Assembly (NCBI RefSeq): GCF_022539665.2
Contig: NW_026712515.1
Location: 16,315 to 80,314, forward strand
Length of the DNA stretch: 64,000 bases
Direction: 5' to 3'
Origin: Daphnia carinata
Lineage: Eukaryota; Arthropoda; Branchiopoda; Diplostraca; Daphniidae
The notes beneath the pieces were generated by a model. It was not told where the DNA came from. It ran no database searches and saw nothing but the letters and a program-made list of their open reading frames with translations. Positions 42,901-57,900 of the stretch are shown in pieces. The position numbers and the translations under genes were made by a program. Position 1 is the first letter of the stretch, and every line of letters begins with the position of its first letter.

Positions 42901-45900
42901 GAATATAGTGTTATAGAATCAGTTTCAATATCTACATTCAAACAGCATCAAATATACGTGTATTCAATGTGAATATAGTGTTATAGAATCAGTTTCAATA
43001 TCTACATTCAAACAGCATCAAATATACGTGTATTCAATGTGAATATAGTGTTATACAGTGAGTTTCAATATCTACATTCAAACAGCATCAAATATACGTG
43101 TATTCAATGTGAATATAGTGTTATAGAATCAGTTTCAATATCTACATTCAAACAGCATCAAATATACGTGTATTCAATGTGAATATAGTGTTATACAGTC
43201 AGTTTCAATATCTACATTCAAACAGCATCAAATATACGTGTATTCAATGTGAATATAGTGTTATAGAATCAGTTTCAATATCTACATTCAAACAGCATCA
43301 AATATACGTGTATTCAATGTGAATATAGTGTTATAGAATCAGTTTCAATATCTACATTCAAACAGTATCAAATATACGTGTATTCAATGTGAATATAGTG
43401 TTATAGAATCAGTTTCAATATCTACATTCAAACAGCATCAAATATACGTGTATTCAATGTGAATATAGTGTTATACAGTGAGTTTCAATATCTACATTCA
43501 AACAGCATCAAATATACGTGTATTCAATGTGAATATAGTGTTATAGAATCAGTTTCAATATCTACATTCAAACAGCATCAAATATACGTGTATTCAATGT
43601 GAATATAGTGTGATACAGTGAGTTTCAATATCTACATTCAAACAGCATCAAATATACGTGTATTCAATGTGAATATAGTGTTATAGAATCAGTTTCAATA
43701 TCTACATTCAAACAGCATCAAATATACGTGTATTCAATGTGAATATAGTGTTATACAATGAGTTTCAATATCTACATTCAAACAGCATCAAATATACGTG
43801 TATTCAATGTGAATATAGTGTTATAGAATCAGTTTCAATATCTACATTCAAACAGTATCAAATATACGTGTATTCAATGTGAATATAGTGTTATAGAATC
43901 AGTTTCAATATCTACATTCAAACAGCATCAAATATACGTGTATTCAATGTGAATATAGTGTTATACAATGAGTTTCAATATCTACATTCAAACAGCATCA
44001 AATATACGTGTATTCAATGTGAATATAGTGTTATAGAATCAGTTTCATATCTACATTCAAACAGCATCAAATATACGTGTATTCAATGTGAATATAGTGT
44101 TATAGAATCAGTTTCAATATCTACATTCAAACAGCATCAAATATACGTGTATTCAATGTGAATATAGTGTTATAGAATCAGTTTCAATATCTACATTCAA
44201 ACAGCATCAAATATACGTGTATTCAATGTGAATATAGTGTTATAGAATCAGTTTCAATATCTACATTCAAACAGCATCAAATATACGTGTATTCAATGTG
44301 AATATAGTGTTATAGAATCAGTTTCAATATCTACATTCAAACAGCATCAAATATACGTGTATTCAATGTGAATATAGTGTTATAGAATCAGTTTCAATAT
44401 CTACATTCAAACAGCATCAAATATACGTGTATTCAATGTGAATATAGTGTTATAGAATCAGTTTCAATATCTACATTCAAACAGCATCAAATATACGTGT
44501 ATTCAATGTGAATATAGTGTTATAGAATCAGTTTCAATATCTACATTCAAACAGCATCAAATATACGTGTATTCAATGTGAATATAGTGTTATAGAATCA
44601 GTTTCAATATCTACATTCAAACAGCATCAAATATACGTGTATTCAATGTGAATATAGTGTTATAGAATCAGTTTCAATATCTACATTCAAACAGCATCAA
44701 ATATACGTGTATTCAATGTGAATATAGTGTTATAGAATCAGTTTCAATATCTACATTCAAACAGCATCAAATATACGTGTATTCAATGTGAATATAGTGT
44801 TATAGAATCAGTTTCAATATCTACATTCAAACAGCATCAAATATACGTGTATTCAATGTGAATATAGTGTTATAGAATCAGTTTCAATATCTACATTCAA
44901 ACAGCATGAAATATACGTGTATTCAATGTGAATATAGTGTTATAGAATCAGTTTCAATATCTACATTCAAACAGCATCAAATATACGTGTATTCAATGTG
45001 AATATAGTGTTATAGAATCAGTTTCAATATCTACATTCAAACAGCATCAAATATACGTGTATTCAATGTGAATATAGTGTTATAGAATCAGTTTCAATAT
45101 CTACATTCAAACAGCATGAAATATACGTGTATTCAATGTGAATATAGTGTTATAGAATCAGTTTCAATATCTACATTCAAACAGCATCAAATATACGTGT
45201 ATTCAATGTGAATATAGTGTTATAGAATCAGTTTCAATATCTACATTCAAACAGCATCAAATATACGTGTATTCAATGTGAATATAGTGTTATAGAATCA
45301 GTTTCAATATCTACATTCAAACAGCATCAAATATACGTGTATTCAATGTGAATATAGTGTTATAGAATCAGTTTCAATATCTACATTCAAACAGCATCAA
45401 ATATACGTGTATTCAATGTGAATATAGTGTTATAGAATCAGTTTCAATATCTACATTCAAACAGCATCAAATATACGTGTATTCAATGTGAATATAGTGT
45501 TATAGAATCAGTTTCAATATCTACATTCAAACAGCATCAAATATACGTGTATTCAATGTGAATATAGTGTTATAGAATCAGTTTCAATATCTACATTCAA
45601 ACAGCATGAAATATACGTGTATTCAATGTGAATATAGTGTTATAGAATCAGTTTCAATATCTACATTCAAACAGCATCAAATATACGTGTATTCAATGTG
45701 AATATAGTGTTATAGAATCAGTTTCAATATCTACATTCAAACAGCATCAAATATACGTGTATTCAATGTGAATATAGTGTTATAGAATCAGTTTCAATAT
45801 CTACATTCAAACAGCATCAAATATACGTGTATTCAATGTGAATATAGTGTTATAGAATCAGTTTCAATATCTACATTCAAACAGCATCAAATATACGTGT

Positions 45901-48900
45901 ATTCAATGTGAATATAGTGTTATAGAATCAGTTTCAATATCTACATTCAAACAGCATCAAATATACGTGTATTCAATGTGAATATAGTGTTATAGAATCA
46001 GTTTCAATATCTACATTCAAACAGCATGAAATATACGTGTATTCAATGTGAATATAGTGTTATAGAATCAGTTTCAATATCTACATTCAAACAGCATCAA
46101 ATATACGTGTATTCAATGTGAATATAGTGTTATAGAATCAGTTTCAATATCTACATTCAAACAGCATCAAATATACGTGTATTCAATGTGAATATAGTGT
46201 TATAGAATCAGTTTCAATATCTACATTCAAACAGCATCAAATATACGTGTATTCAATGTGAATATAGTGTTATAGAATCAGTTTCAATATCTACATTCAA
46301 ACAGCATCAAATATACGTGTATTCAATGTGAATATAGTGTTATAGAATCAGTTTCAATATCTACATTCAAACAGCATCAAATATACGTGTATTCAATGTG
46401 AATATAGTGTTATAGAATCAGTTTCAATATCTACATTCAAACAGCATCAAATATACGTGTATTCAATGTGAATATAGTGTTATAGAATCAGTTTCAATAT
46501 CTACATTCAAACAGCATCAAATATACGTGTATTCAATGTGAATATAGTGTTATAGAATCAGTTTCAATATCTACATTCAAACAGCATCAAATATACGTGT
46601 ATTCAATGTGAATATAGTGTTATAGAATCAGTTTCAATATCTACATTCAAACAGCATGAAATATACGTTTATTCAATGTGAATATAGTGTTATAGAATCA
46701 GTTTCAATATCTACATTCAAACAGCATCAAATATACGTGTATTCAATGTGAATATAGTGTTATAGAATCAGTTTCAATATCTACATTCAAACAGCATCAA
46801 ATATACGTGTATTCAATGTGAATATAGTGTTATAGAATCAGTTTCAATATCTACATTCAAACAGCATCAAATATACGTGTATTCAATGTGAATATAGTGT
46901 TATAGAATCAGTTTCAATATCTACATTCAAACAGCATCAAATATACGTGTATTCAATGTGAATATAGTGTTATAGAATCAGTTTCAATATCTACATTCAA
47001 ACAGCATGAAATATACGTTTATTCAATGTGAATATAGTGTTATAGAATCAGTTTCAATATCTACATTCAAACAGCATGAAATATACGTGTATTCAATGTG
47101 AATATAGTGTAATACAGTCAGTTTCAATATCTACATTCAAACAGCATCAAATATACGTGTATTCAATGTGAATATAGTGTTATAGAATCAGTTTCAATAT
47201 CTACATTCAAACAGCATCAAATATACGTGTATTCAATGTGAATATAGTGTTATAGAATCAGTTTCAATATCTACATTCAAACAGCATCAAATATACGTGT
47301 ATTCAATGTGAATATAGTGTTATAGAATCAGTTTCAATATCTACATTCAAACAGCATCAAATATACGTGTATTCAATGTGAATATAGTGTTATAGAATCA
47401 GTTTCAATATCTACATTCAAACAGCATCAAATATACGTGTATTCAATGTGAATATAGTGTTATAGAATCAGTTTCAATATCTACATTCAAACAGCATCAA
47501 ATATACGTGTATTCAATGTGAATATAGTGTTATAGAATCAGTTTCAATATCTACATTCAAACAGCATCAAATATACGTGTATTCAATGTGAATATAGTGT
47601 TATAGAATCAGTTTCAATATCTACATTCAAACAGCATCAAATATACGTGTATTCAATGTGAATATAGTGTTATAGAATCAGTTTCAATATCTACATTCAA
47701 ACAGCATCAAATATACGTGTATTCAATGTGAATATAGTGTTATAGAATCAGTTTCAATATCTACATTCAAACAGCATCAAATATACGTGTATTCAATGTG
47801 AATATAGTGTTATAGAATCAGTTTCAATATCTACATTCAAACAGCATCAAATATACGTGTATTCAATGTGAATATAGTGTTATAGAATCAGTTTCAATAT
47901 CTACATTCAAACAGCATCAAATATACGTGTATTCAATGTGAATATAGTGTTATAGAATCAGTTTCAATATCTACATTCAAACAGCATCAAATATACGTGT
48001 ATTCAATGTGAATATAGTGTTATAGAATCAGTTTCAATATCTACATTCAAACAGCATCAAATATACGTGTATTCAATGTGAATATAGTGTTATAGAATCA
48101 GTTTCAATATCTACATTCAAACAGCATGAAATATACGTGTATTCAATGTGAATATAGTGTTATAGAATCAGTTTCAATATCTACATTCAAACAGCATGAA
48201 ATATACGTGTATTCAATGTGAATATAGTGTTATAGAATCAGTTTCAATATCTACATTCAAACAGCATCAAATATACGTGTATTCAATGTGAATATAGTGT
48301 TATAGAATCAGTTTCAATATCTACATTCAAACAGCATGAAATATACGTGTATTCAATGTGAATATAGTGTTATAGAATCAGTTTCAATATCTACATTCAA
48401 ACAGCATCAAATATACGTGTATTCAATGTGAATATAGTGTTATAGAATCAGTTTCAATATCTACATTCAAACAGCATCAAATATACGTGTATTCAATGTG
48501 AATATAGTGTTATAGAATCAGTTTCAATATCTACATTCAAACAGCATGAAATATACGTGTATTCAATGTGAATATAGTGTTATAGAATCAGTTTCAATAT
48601 CTACATTCAAACAGCATCAAATATACGTGTATTCAATGTGAATATAGTGTTATAGAATCAGTTTCAATATCTACATTCAAACAGCATCAAATATACGTGT
48701 ATTCAATGTGAATATAGTGTTATAGAATCAGTTTCAATATCTACATTCAAACAGCATCAAATATACGTGTATTCAATGTGAATATAGTGTTATAGAATCA
48801 GTTTCAATATCTACATTCAAACAGCATCAAATATACGTGTATTCAATGTGAATATAGTGTTATAGAATCAGTTTCAATATCTACATTCAAACAGCATCAA

Positions 48901-51900
48901 ATATACGTGTATTCAATGTGAATATAGTGTTATAGAATCAGTTTCAATATCTACATTCAAACAGCATCAAATATACGTGTATTCAATGTGAATATAGTGT
49001 TATAGAATCAGTTTCAATATCTACATTCAAACAGCATGAAATATACGTTTATTCAATGTGAATATAGTGTTATAGAATCAGTTTCAATATCTACATTCAA
49101 ACAGCATCAAATATACGTGTATTCAATGTGAATATAGTGTTATAGAATCAGTTTCAATATCTACATTCAAACAGCATCAAATATACGTGTATTCAATGTG
49201 AATATAGTGTTATAGAATCAGTTTCAATATCTACATTCAAACAGCATCAAATATACGTGTATTCAATGTGAATATAGTGTTATAGAATCAGTTTCAATAT
49301 CTACATTCAAACAGCATCAAATATACGTGTATTCAATGTGAATATAGTGTTATAGAATCAGTTTCAATATCTACATTCAAACAGCATCAAATATACGTGT
49401 ATTCAATGTGAATATAGTGTTATAGAATCAGTTTCAATATCTACATTCAAACAGCATCAAATATACGTGTATTCAATGTGAATATAGTGTTATAGAATCA
49501 GTTTCAATATCTACATTCAAACAGCATCAAATATACGTGTATTCAATGTGAATATAGTGTTATAGAATCAGTTTCAATATCTACATTCAAACAGCATCAA
49601 ATATACGTGTATTCAATGTGAATATAGTGTTATAGAATCAGTTTCAATATCTACATTCAAACAGCATCAAATATACGTGTATTCAATGTGAATATAGTGT
49701 TATAGAATCAGTTTCAATATCTACATTCAAACAGCATGAAATATACGTTTATTCAATGTGAAAATAGTGTTATAGAATCAGTTTCAATATCTACATTCAA
49801 ACAGCATCAAATATACGTGTATTCAATGTGAATATAGTGTTATAGAATCAGTTTCAATATCTACATTCAAACAGCATGAAATATACGTGTATTCAATGTG
49901 AATATAGTGTTATAGAATCAGTTTCAATATCTACATTCAAACAGCATCAAATATACGTGTATTCAATGTGAATATAGTGTTATAGAATCAGTTTCAATAT
50001 CTACATTCAAACAGCATCAAATATACGTGTATTCAATGTGAATATAGTGTTATAGAATCAGTTTCAATATCTACATTCAAACAGCATCAAATATACGTGT
50101 ATTCAATGTGAATATAGTGTTATAGAATCAGTTTCAATATCTACATTCAAACAGCATCAAATATACGTGTATTCAATGTGAATATAGTGTTATAGAATCA
50201 GTTTCAATATCTACATTCAAACAGCATCAAATATACGTGTATTCAATGTGAATATAGTGTTATAGAATCAGTTTCAATATCTACATTCAAACAGCATGAA
50301 ATATACGTGTATTCAATGTGAATATAGTGTTATAGAATCAGTTTCAATATCTACATTCAAACAGCATCAAATATACGTGTATTCAATGTGAATATAGTGT
50401 TATAGAATCAGTTTCAATATCTACATTCAAACAGCATCAAATATACGTGTATTCAATGTGAATATAGTGTTATAGAATCAGTTTCAATATCTACATTCAA
50501 ACAGCATGAAATATACGTGTATTCAATGTTAATATAGTGTAATACAGTGAGTTTCAATATCTACATTCAAACAGCATCAAATATACGTGTATTCAATGTG
50601 AATATAGTGTTATAGAATCAGTTTCAATATCTACATTCAAACAGCATCAAATATACGTGTATTCAATGTGAATATAGTGTTATAGAATCAGTTTCAATAT
50701 CTACATTCAAACAGCATGAAATATACGTGTATTCAATGTGAATATAGTGTTATAGAATCAGTTTCAATATCTACATTCAAACAGCATCAAATATACGTGT
50801 ATTCAATGTGAATATAGTGTTATAGAATCAGTTTCAATATCTACATTCAAACAGCATCAAATATACGTGTATTCAATGTGAATATAGTGTTATAGAATCA
50901 GTTTCAATATCTACATTCAAACAGCATGAAATATACGTGTATTCAATGTGAATATAGTGTTATAGAATCAGTTTCAATATCTACATTCAAACAGCATCAA
51001 ATATACGTGTATTCAATGTGAATATAGTGTTATAGAATCAGTTTCAATATCTACATTCAAACAGCATGAAATATACGTGTATTCAATGTGAATATAGTGT
51101 TATAGAATCAGTTTCAATATCTACATTCAAACAGCATCAAATATACGTGTATTCAATGTGAATATAGTGTTATAGAATCAGTTTCAATATCTACATTCAA
51201 ACAGCATCAAATATACGTGTATTCAATGTGAATATAGTGTTATAGAATCAGTTTCAATATCTACATTCAAACAGCATCAAATATACGTGTATTCAATGTG
51301 AATATAGTGTTATAGAATCAGTTTCAATATCTACATTCAAACAGCATCAAATATACGTGTATTCAATGTGAATATAGTGTTATAGAATCAGTTTCAATAT
51401 CTACATTCAAACAGCATGAAATATACGTGTATTCAATGTGAATATAGTGTTATAGAATCAGTTTCAATATCTACATTCAAACAGCATCAAATATACGTGT
51501 ATTCAATGTGAATATAGTGTTATAGAATCAGTTTCAATATCTACATTCAAACAGCATCAAATATACGTGTATTCAATGTGAATATAGTGTTATAGAATCA
51601 GTTTCAATATCTACATTCAAACAGCATCAAATATACGTGTATTCAATGTGAATATAGTGTTATAGAATCAGTTTCAATATCTACATTCAAACAGCATCAA
51701 ATATACGTGTATTCAATGTGAATATAGTGTTATAGAATCAGTTTCAATATCTACATTCAAACAGCATCAAATATACGTGTATTCAATGTGAATATAGTGT
51801 TATAGAATCAGTTTCAATATCTACATTCAAACAGCATGAAATATACGTGTATTCAATGTGAATATAGTGTTATAGAATCAGTTTCAATATCTACATTCAA

Positions 51901-54900
51901 ACAGCATGAAATATACGTGTATTCAATGTGAATATAGTGTTATAGAATCAGTTTCAATATCTACATTCAAACAGCATGAAATATACGTGTATTCAATGTG
52001 AATATAGTGTTATAGAATCAGTTTCAATATCTACATTCAAACAGCATCAAATATACGTGTATTCAATGTGAATATAGTGTTATAGAATCAGTTTCAATAT
52101 CTACATTCAAACAGCATCAAATATACGTGTATTCAATGTGAATATAGTGTAATACAGTGAGTTTCAATATCTACATTCAAACAGCATCAAATATACGTGT
52201 ATTCAATGTGAATATAGTGTTATAGAATCAGTTTCAATATCTACATTCAAACAGCATCAAATATACGTGTATTCAATGTGAATATAGTGTTATAGAATCA
52301 GTTTCAATATCTACATTCAAACAGCATCAAATATACGTGTATTCAATGTGAATATAGTGTTATAGAATCAGTTTCAATATCTACATTCAAACAGCATCAA
52401 ATATACGTGTATTCAATGTGAATATAGTGTTATAGAATCAGTTTCAATATCTACATTCAAACAGCATCAAATATACGTGTATTCAATGTGAATATAGTGT
52501 TATAGAATCAGTTTCAATATCTACATTCAAACAGCATCAAATATACGTGTATTCAATGTGAATATAGTGTTATAGAATCAGTTTCAATATCTACATTCAA
52601 ACAGCATCAAATATACGTGTATTCAATGTGAATATAGTGTTATAGAATCAGTTTCAATATCTACATTCAAACAGCATCAAATATACGTGTATTCAATGTG
52701 AATATAGTGTTATAGAATCAGTTTCAATATCTACATTCAAACAGCATGAAATATACGTGTATTCAATGTGAATATAGTGTTATAGAATCAGTTTCAATAT
52801 CTACATTCAAACAGCATCAAATATACGTGTATTCAATGTGAATATAGTGTTATAGAATCAGTTTCAATATCTACATTTAAACAGCATGAAATATACGTGT
52901 ATTCAATGTGAATAGAGTGTTATACAATCAGTTTCAATATCTACATTCAAACACCATCAAATATACGTGTATTCAATGTGAATATAGTGTTATAGAATCA
53001 GTTTCAATATCTGCATTCAAACAGCATCAAATATACGTGTATTCAATGTGAATATAGTGTTATAGAATCAGTTTCAATATCTACATTCAAACAGCATCAA
53101 ATATACGTGTATTCAATGTGAATATAGTGTAATACAGTGAGTTTCAATATCTACATTCAAACAGCATCAAATATACGTGTATTCAATGTGAATATAGTGT
53201 TATAGAATCAGTTTCAATATCTACATTCAAACAGCATCAAATATACGTGTATTCAATGTGAATATAGTGTTATAGAATCAGTTTCAATATCTACATTCAA
53301 ACAGCATCAAATATACGTGTATTCAATGTGAATATAGTGTAATACAGTGAGTTTCAATATCTACATTCAAACAGCATCAAATATACGTGTATTCAATGTG
53401 AATATAGTGTTATAGAATCAGTTTCAATATCTACATTCAAACAGCATCAAATATACGTGTATTCAATGTGAATATAGTGTTATAGAATCAGTTTCAATAT
53501 CTACATTCAAACAGCATGAAATATACGTGTATTCATTGTGAATATAGTGTTATAGAATCATTTTCAATATCTACATTCAAACAGCATCAAATATACGTGT
53601 ATTCAATGTGAATATAGTGTTATAGAATCAGTTTCAATATCTACATTCAAACAGCATCAAATATACGTGTATTCAATGTGAATATAGTGTTATAGAATCA
53701 GTTTCAATATCTACATTCAAACAGCATCAAATATACGTGTATTCAATGTGAATATAGTGTTATAGAATCAGTTTCAATATCTACATTCAAACAGCATCAA
53801 ATATACGTGTATTCAATGTGAATATAGTGTAATACAATCAGTTTCAATATCTACATTCAAACAGCATCAAATATACGTGTATTCAATGTGAATATAGTGT
53901 TATAGAATCAGTTTCAATATCTACATTCAAACAGCATCAAATATACGTGTATTCAATGTGAATATAGTGTTATAGAATCAGTTTCAATATCTACATTCAA
54001 ACAGCATCAAATATACGTGTATTCAATGTGAATATAGTGTTATAGAATCAGTTTCAATATCTACATTCAAACAGCATCAAATATACGTGTATTCAATGTG
54101 AATATAGTGTTATAGAATCAGTTTCAATATCTACATTCAAACAGCATCAAATATACGTGTATTCAATGTGAATATAGTGTTATAGAATCAGTTTCAATAT
54201 CTACATTCAAACAGCATCAAATATACGTGTATTCAATGTGAATATAGTGTTATAGAATCAGTTTCAATATCTACATTCAAACAGCATCAAATATACGTGT
54301 ATTCAATGTGAATATAGTGTTATAGAATCAGTTTCAATATCTACATTCAAACAGCATCAAATATACGTGTATTCAATGTGAATATAGTGTTATAGAATCA
54401 GTTTCAATATCTACATTCAAACAGCATCAAATATACGTGTATTCAATGTGAATATAGTGTTATAGAATCAGTTTCAATATCTACATTCAAACAGCATCAA
54501 ATATACGTGTATTCAATGTGAATATAGTGTAATACATGAGTTTCAATATCTACATTCAAACAGCATCAAATATACGTGTATTCAATGTGAATATAGTGTT
54601 ATAGAATCAGTTTCAATATCTACATTCAAACAGCATCAAATATACGTGTATTCAATGTGAATATAGTGTTATAGAATCAGTTTCAATATCTACATTCAAA
54701 CAGCATCAAATATACGTGTATTCAATGTGAATATAGTGTTATAGAATCAGTTTCAATATCTACATTCAAACAGCATCAAATATACGTGTATTCAATGTGA
54801 ATATAGTGTTATAGAATCAGTTTCAATATCTACATTCAAACAGCATCAAATATACGTGTATTCAATGTGAATATAGTGTTATAGAATCAGTTTCAATATC

Positions 54901-57900
54901 TACATTCAAACAGCATCAAATATACGTGTATTCAATGTGAATATAGTGTTATAGAATCAGTTTCAATATCTACATTCAAACAGCATCAAATATACGTGTA
55001 TTCAATGTGAATATAGTGTTATAGAATCAGTTTCAATATCTACATTCAAACAGCATCAAATATACGTGTATTCAATGTGAATATAGTGTTATAGAATCAG
55101 TTTCAATATCTACATTCAAACAGCATCAAATATACGTGTATTCAATGTGAATATAGTGTTATAGAATCAGTTTCAATATCTACATTCAAACAGCATCAAA
55201 TATACGTGTATTCAATGTGAATATAGTGTTATAGAATCAGTTTCAATATCTACATTCAAACAGCATCAAATATACGTGTATTCAATGTGAATATAGTGTT
55301 ATAGAATCAGTTTCAATATCTACATTCAAACAGCATCAAATATACGTGTATTCAATGTGAATATAGTGTTATACAATCAGTTTCAATATCTACATTCAAA
55401 CAGCATGAAATATACGTGTATTCAATGTGAATATAGTGTTATAGAATCAGTTTCAATATCTACATTCAAACAGCATCAAATATACGTGTATTCAATGTGA
55501 ATATAGTGTTATAGAATCAGTTTCAATATCTACATTCAAACAGCATCAAATATACGTGTATTCAATGTGAATATAGTGTTATAGAATCAGTTTCAATATC
55601 TACATTCAAACAGCATCAAATATACGTGTATTCAATGTGAATATAGTGTTATAGAATCAGTTTCAATATCTACATTCAAACAGCATCAAATATACGTGTA
55701 TTCAATGTGAATATAGTGTTATAGAATCAGTTTCAATATCTACATTCAAACAGCATCAAATATACGTGTATTCAATGTGAATATAGTGTTATAGAATCAG
55801 TTTCAATATCTACATTCAAACAGCATCAAATATACGTGTATTCAATGTGAATATAGTGTTATAGAATGAGTTTCAATATCTACATTCAAACAGCATCAAA
55901 TATACGTGTATTCAATGTGAATATAGTGTTATAGAATCAGTTTCAATATCTACATTCAAACAGCATCAAATATACGTGTATTCAATGTGAATATAGTGTT
56001 ATAGAATCAGTTTCAATATCTACATTCAAACAGCATCAAATATACGTGTATTCAATGTGAATATAGTGTTATAGAATCAGTTTCAATATCTACATTCAAA
56101 CAGCATCAAATATACGTGTATTCAATGTGAATATAGTGTTATAGAATCAGTTTCAATATCTACATTCAAACAGCATCAAATATACGTGTATTCAATGTGA
56201 ATATAGTGTTATAGAATCAGTTTCAATATCTACATTCAAACAGCATCAAATATACGTGTTCAATGTGAATATAGTGTTATAGAAAGTATAATATCTACAT
56301 TCAAACAGCATGTAATATACGTGTATTCAATGTGAATATAGTGTTATAGAATCAGTTTCAATATCTACATTCAAACAGCATCAAATATACGTGTATTCAA
56401 TGTGAATATAGTGTTATAGAATCAGTTTCAATATCTACATTCAAACAGCATCAAATATACGTGTATTCAATGTGAATATAGTGTTAAGACAGTGAGTTTC
56501 AATATCTACATTCAAACAGCATCAAATATACGTGTATTCAATGTGAATATAGTGTTATAGAATCAGTTTCAATATCTACATTCAAACAGCATCAAATATA
56601 CGTGTATTCAATGTGAATATAGTGTTATAGAATCAGTTTCAATATCTACATTCAAACAGCATCAAATATACGTGTATTCAATGTGAATATAGTGTTATAG
56701 AATCAGTTTCAATATCTACATTCAAACAGCATCAAATATACGTGTATTCAATGTGAATATAGTGTTATAGAATCAGTTTCAATATCTACATTCAAACAGC
56801 ATCAAATATACGTGTATTCAATGTGAATATAGTGTTATAGAATCAGTTTCAATATCTACATTCAAACAGCATCAAATATACGTGTATTCAATGTGAATAT
56901 AGTGTTATAGAATCAGTTTCAATATCTACATTCAAACAGCATCAAATATACGTGTATTCAATGTGAATATAGTGTTATAGAATCAGTTTCAATATCTACA
57001 TTCAAACAGCATCAAATATACGTGTATTCAATGTGAATATAGTGTTATAGAATCAGTTTCAATATCTACATTCAAACAGCATCAAATATACGTGTATTCA
57101 ATGTGAATATAGTGTTATAGAATCAGTTTCAATATCTACATTCAAACAGCATCAAATATACGTGTATTCAATGTGAATATAGTGTTATAGAATCAGTTTC
57201 AATATCTACATTCAAACAGCATCAAATATACGTGTATTCAATGTGAATATAGTGTTATAGAATCAGTTTCAATATCTACATTCAAACAGCATCAAATATA
57301 CGTGTATTCAATGTGAATATAGTGTTATAGAATCAGTTTCAATATCTACATTCAAACAGCATCAAATATACGTGTATTCAATGTGAATATAGTGTTATAG
57401 AATCAGTTTCAATATCTACATTCAAACAGCATCAAATATACGTGTATTCAATGTGAATATAGTGTTATAGAATCAGTTTCAATATCTACATTCAAACAGC
57501 ATCAAATATACGTGTATTCAATGTGAATATAGTGTTATAGAATCAGTTTCAATATCTACATTCAAACAGCATCAAATATACGTGTATTCAATGTGAATAT
57601 AGTGTTATAGAATCAGTTTCAATACTACATTCAAACAGCATCAAATATACGTGTATTCAATGTGAATATAGTGTTATAGAATCAGTTTCAATATCTACAT
57701 TCAAACAGCATCAAATATACGTGTATTCAATGTGAATATAGTGTTATAGAATCAGTTTCAATATCTACATTCAAACAGCATCAAATATACGTGTATTCAA
57801 TGTGAATATAGTGTTATAGAATCAGTTTCAATATCTACATTCAAACAGCATCAAATATACGTGTATTCAATGTGAATATAGTGTTATAGAATCAGTTTCA

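Noticed and set aside
43949-44161. 70-codon open frame in the satellite
   Set aside because: It simply reads three satellite monomers kept open by a 1-bp deletion (GTTTCATATC) at about 44046. No coding signal.
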